Part shown: positions 5,552 through 5,877 of the stretch, in pieces | Numbering within the stretch: the stretch's first letter is position 1 | Layout of the letters: each line of letters starts with the position of its first letter | Source of the DNA: Hyphomicrobiales bacterium | GTDB taxonomy: Bacteria; Pseudomonadota; Alphaproteobacteria; Rhizobiales; Aestuariivirgaceae | Assembly (NCBI GenBank): GCA_025356765.1 | Contig: JANXRO010000109.1 | Location: 1-5,877 of the forward strand | Length of the DNA: 5,877 nucleotides | Direction of reading: 5' to 3' | Program-made: the position numbers and the translations under genes | The notes under the pieces: generated by a model | Seen by the model: the letters and a program-made list of their open reading frames with translations, nothing else | Databases searched by the model: none | Told to the model about the DNA's origin: nothing

Positions 5552-5877
5552 ACCACTTCAACCAGATAAAGCCCATCGGGCGGGCACACGGGGCCACAAC
5601 GTGTGCGGTCTTTGGCCTCCAATGCATGTTTCATTTCAATCACTGGCCAACGCCCTTGGCCCACGCGCACCAAGCTTCCCACAATCGAACGCACTTGATG
5701 ATGCAGGAATGATCGCGCTTCAGCGCGAATTTCAATTACGTCGTCAAAACGCATCACATCCAGTCGGTCGAGGGTTTTAACAGGCGAAGCGGCTTGACAT
5801 TCGGCAGCGCGAAAAGTTGTAAAATCATGCTGCCCCACCAGATATTGCGCGGCTTCATGCATGGCATCCACATCAAG
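5530..5877 (-). CDS. truA: tRNA pseudouridine(38-40) synthase TruA, C-terminal part
   Basis: TruA isomerises uridines 38, 39 and 40 in the anticodon stem-loop of many tRNAs to pseudouridine. Only the last 115 residues are in the window; the gene enters from the right edge, and the catalytic Asp, which lies in the N-terminal half, is outside it. The visible part is clear: MHEAAQYLVGQHDFTTFRAA, then CQAASPVKTLDRLDV, then EIRAEARSFLHHQVRSIVGS followed by LVRVGQGRWP, which match the conserved C-terminal blocks (HDF.SFRA, C....SPV+TL, A.SFLHHQVR..VG.L...G.G+W). It ends PPDGLYLVEVVYGETPK with TAA at 5532-5530. Its last 22 bases overlap the end of dapE on the opposite strand, so both C-terminal codon sets constrain the same bases. 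The upstream genes are not visible; in many Hyphomicrobiales truA follows fmt and def. Confidence 0.96.
   Translation of the reverse strand, partial: LDVDAMHEAAQYLVGQHDFTTFRAAECQAASPVKTLDRLDVMRFDDVIEIRAEARSFLHHQVRSIVGSLVRVGQGRWPVIEMKHALEAKDRTRCGPVCPPDGLYLVEVVYGETPK

Noticed and set aside
1..5877. CRISPR array, insertion sequence, phage or defence system
   Set aside because: No regularly spaced repeats, transposase, integrase or defence-type proteins are present; the genes are housekeeping or metabolic.

Overview
The window looks like ordinary chromosome from an alphaproteobacterium, probably near the Hyphomicrobiales (rhizobia-like) group. The basis is the style of the proteins and the neighbourhood: an alphaproteobacterial-type M17 aminopeptidase, a cytoplasmic-looking SH3 + NlpC/P60 peptidase, and dapE lying tail to tail with truA. 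Base composition is moderate by eye and even across the genes. I see no insertion sequence, CRISPR array, tRNA or rRNA, and no clear sign of recent transfer.

Left part (1-2938), all on the plus strand: the C-terminal four-fifths or so of a leucyl aminopeptidase (M17), a YdeI-like DUF1801 protein 3 bases downstream, a 66-base gap holding a 10-bp palindrome, a short MarR-family regulator, and a C40 (NlpC/P60) peptidase whose GTG start directly follows the regulator's stop codon. The M17 and C40 enzymes together suggest trimming and salvage of cell-wall (murein) peptides in the cytoplasm, possibly under the MarR protein. That functional link is inference.

Middle (2939-3206): 268 bases with no convincing intact gene. 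It holds a long inverted repeat, protein-like but frame-broken reading on the minus strand (a possible gene remnant converging on the C40 gene), and a strong hairpin with a short T-run that ends just before the next gene.

Right part (3207-5877): rmuC (membrane-anchored, coiled-coil, nuclease-like recombination protein) and dapE (succinyl-diaminopimelate desuccinylase) on plus, 14 bases apart. The C-terminal part of truA (tRNA pseudouridine synthase) lies on minus, its end overlapping dapE by 22 bases.

I did not find a clear previously undescribed system. The points most worth a second look are the regulator/peptidase pair with its upstream palindrome, the 2939-3206 gap, and the hairpin just ahead of rmuC.
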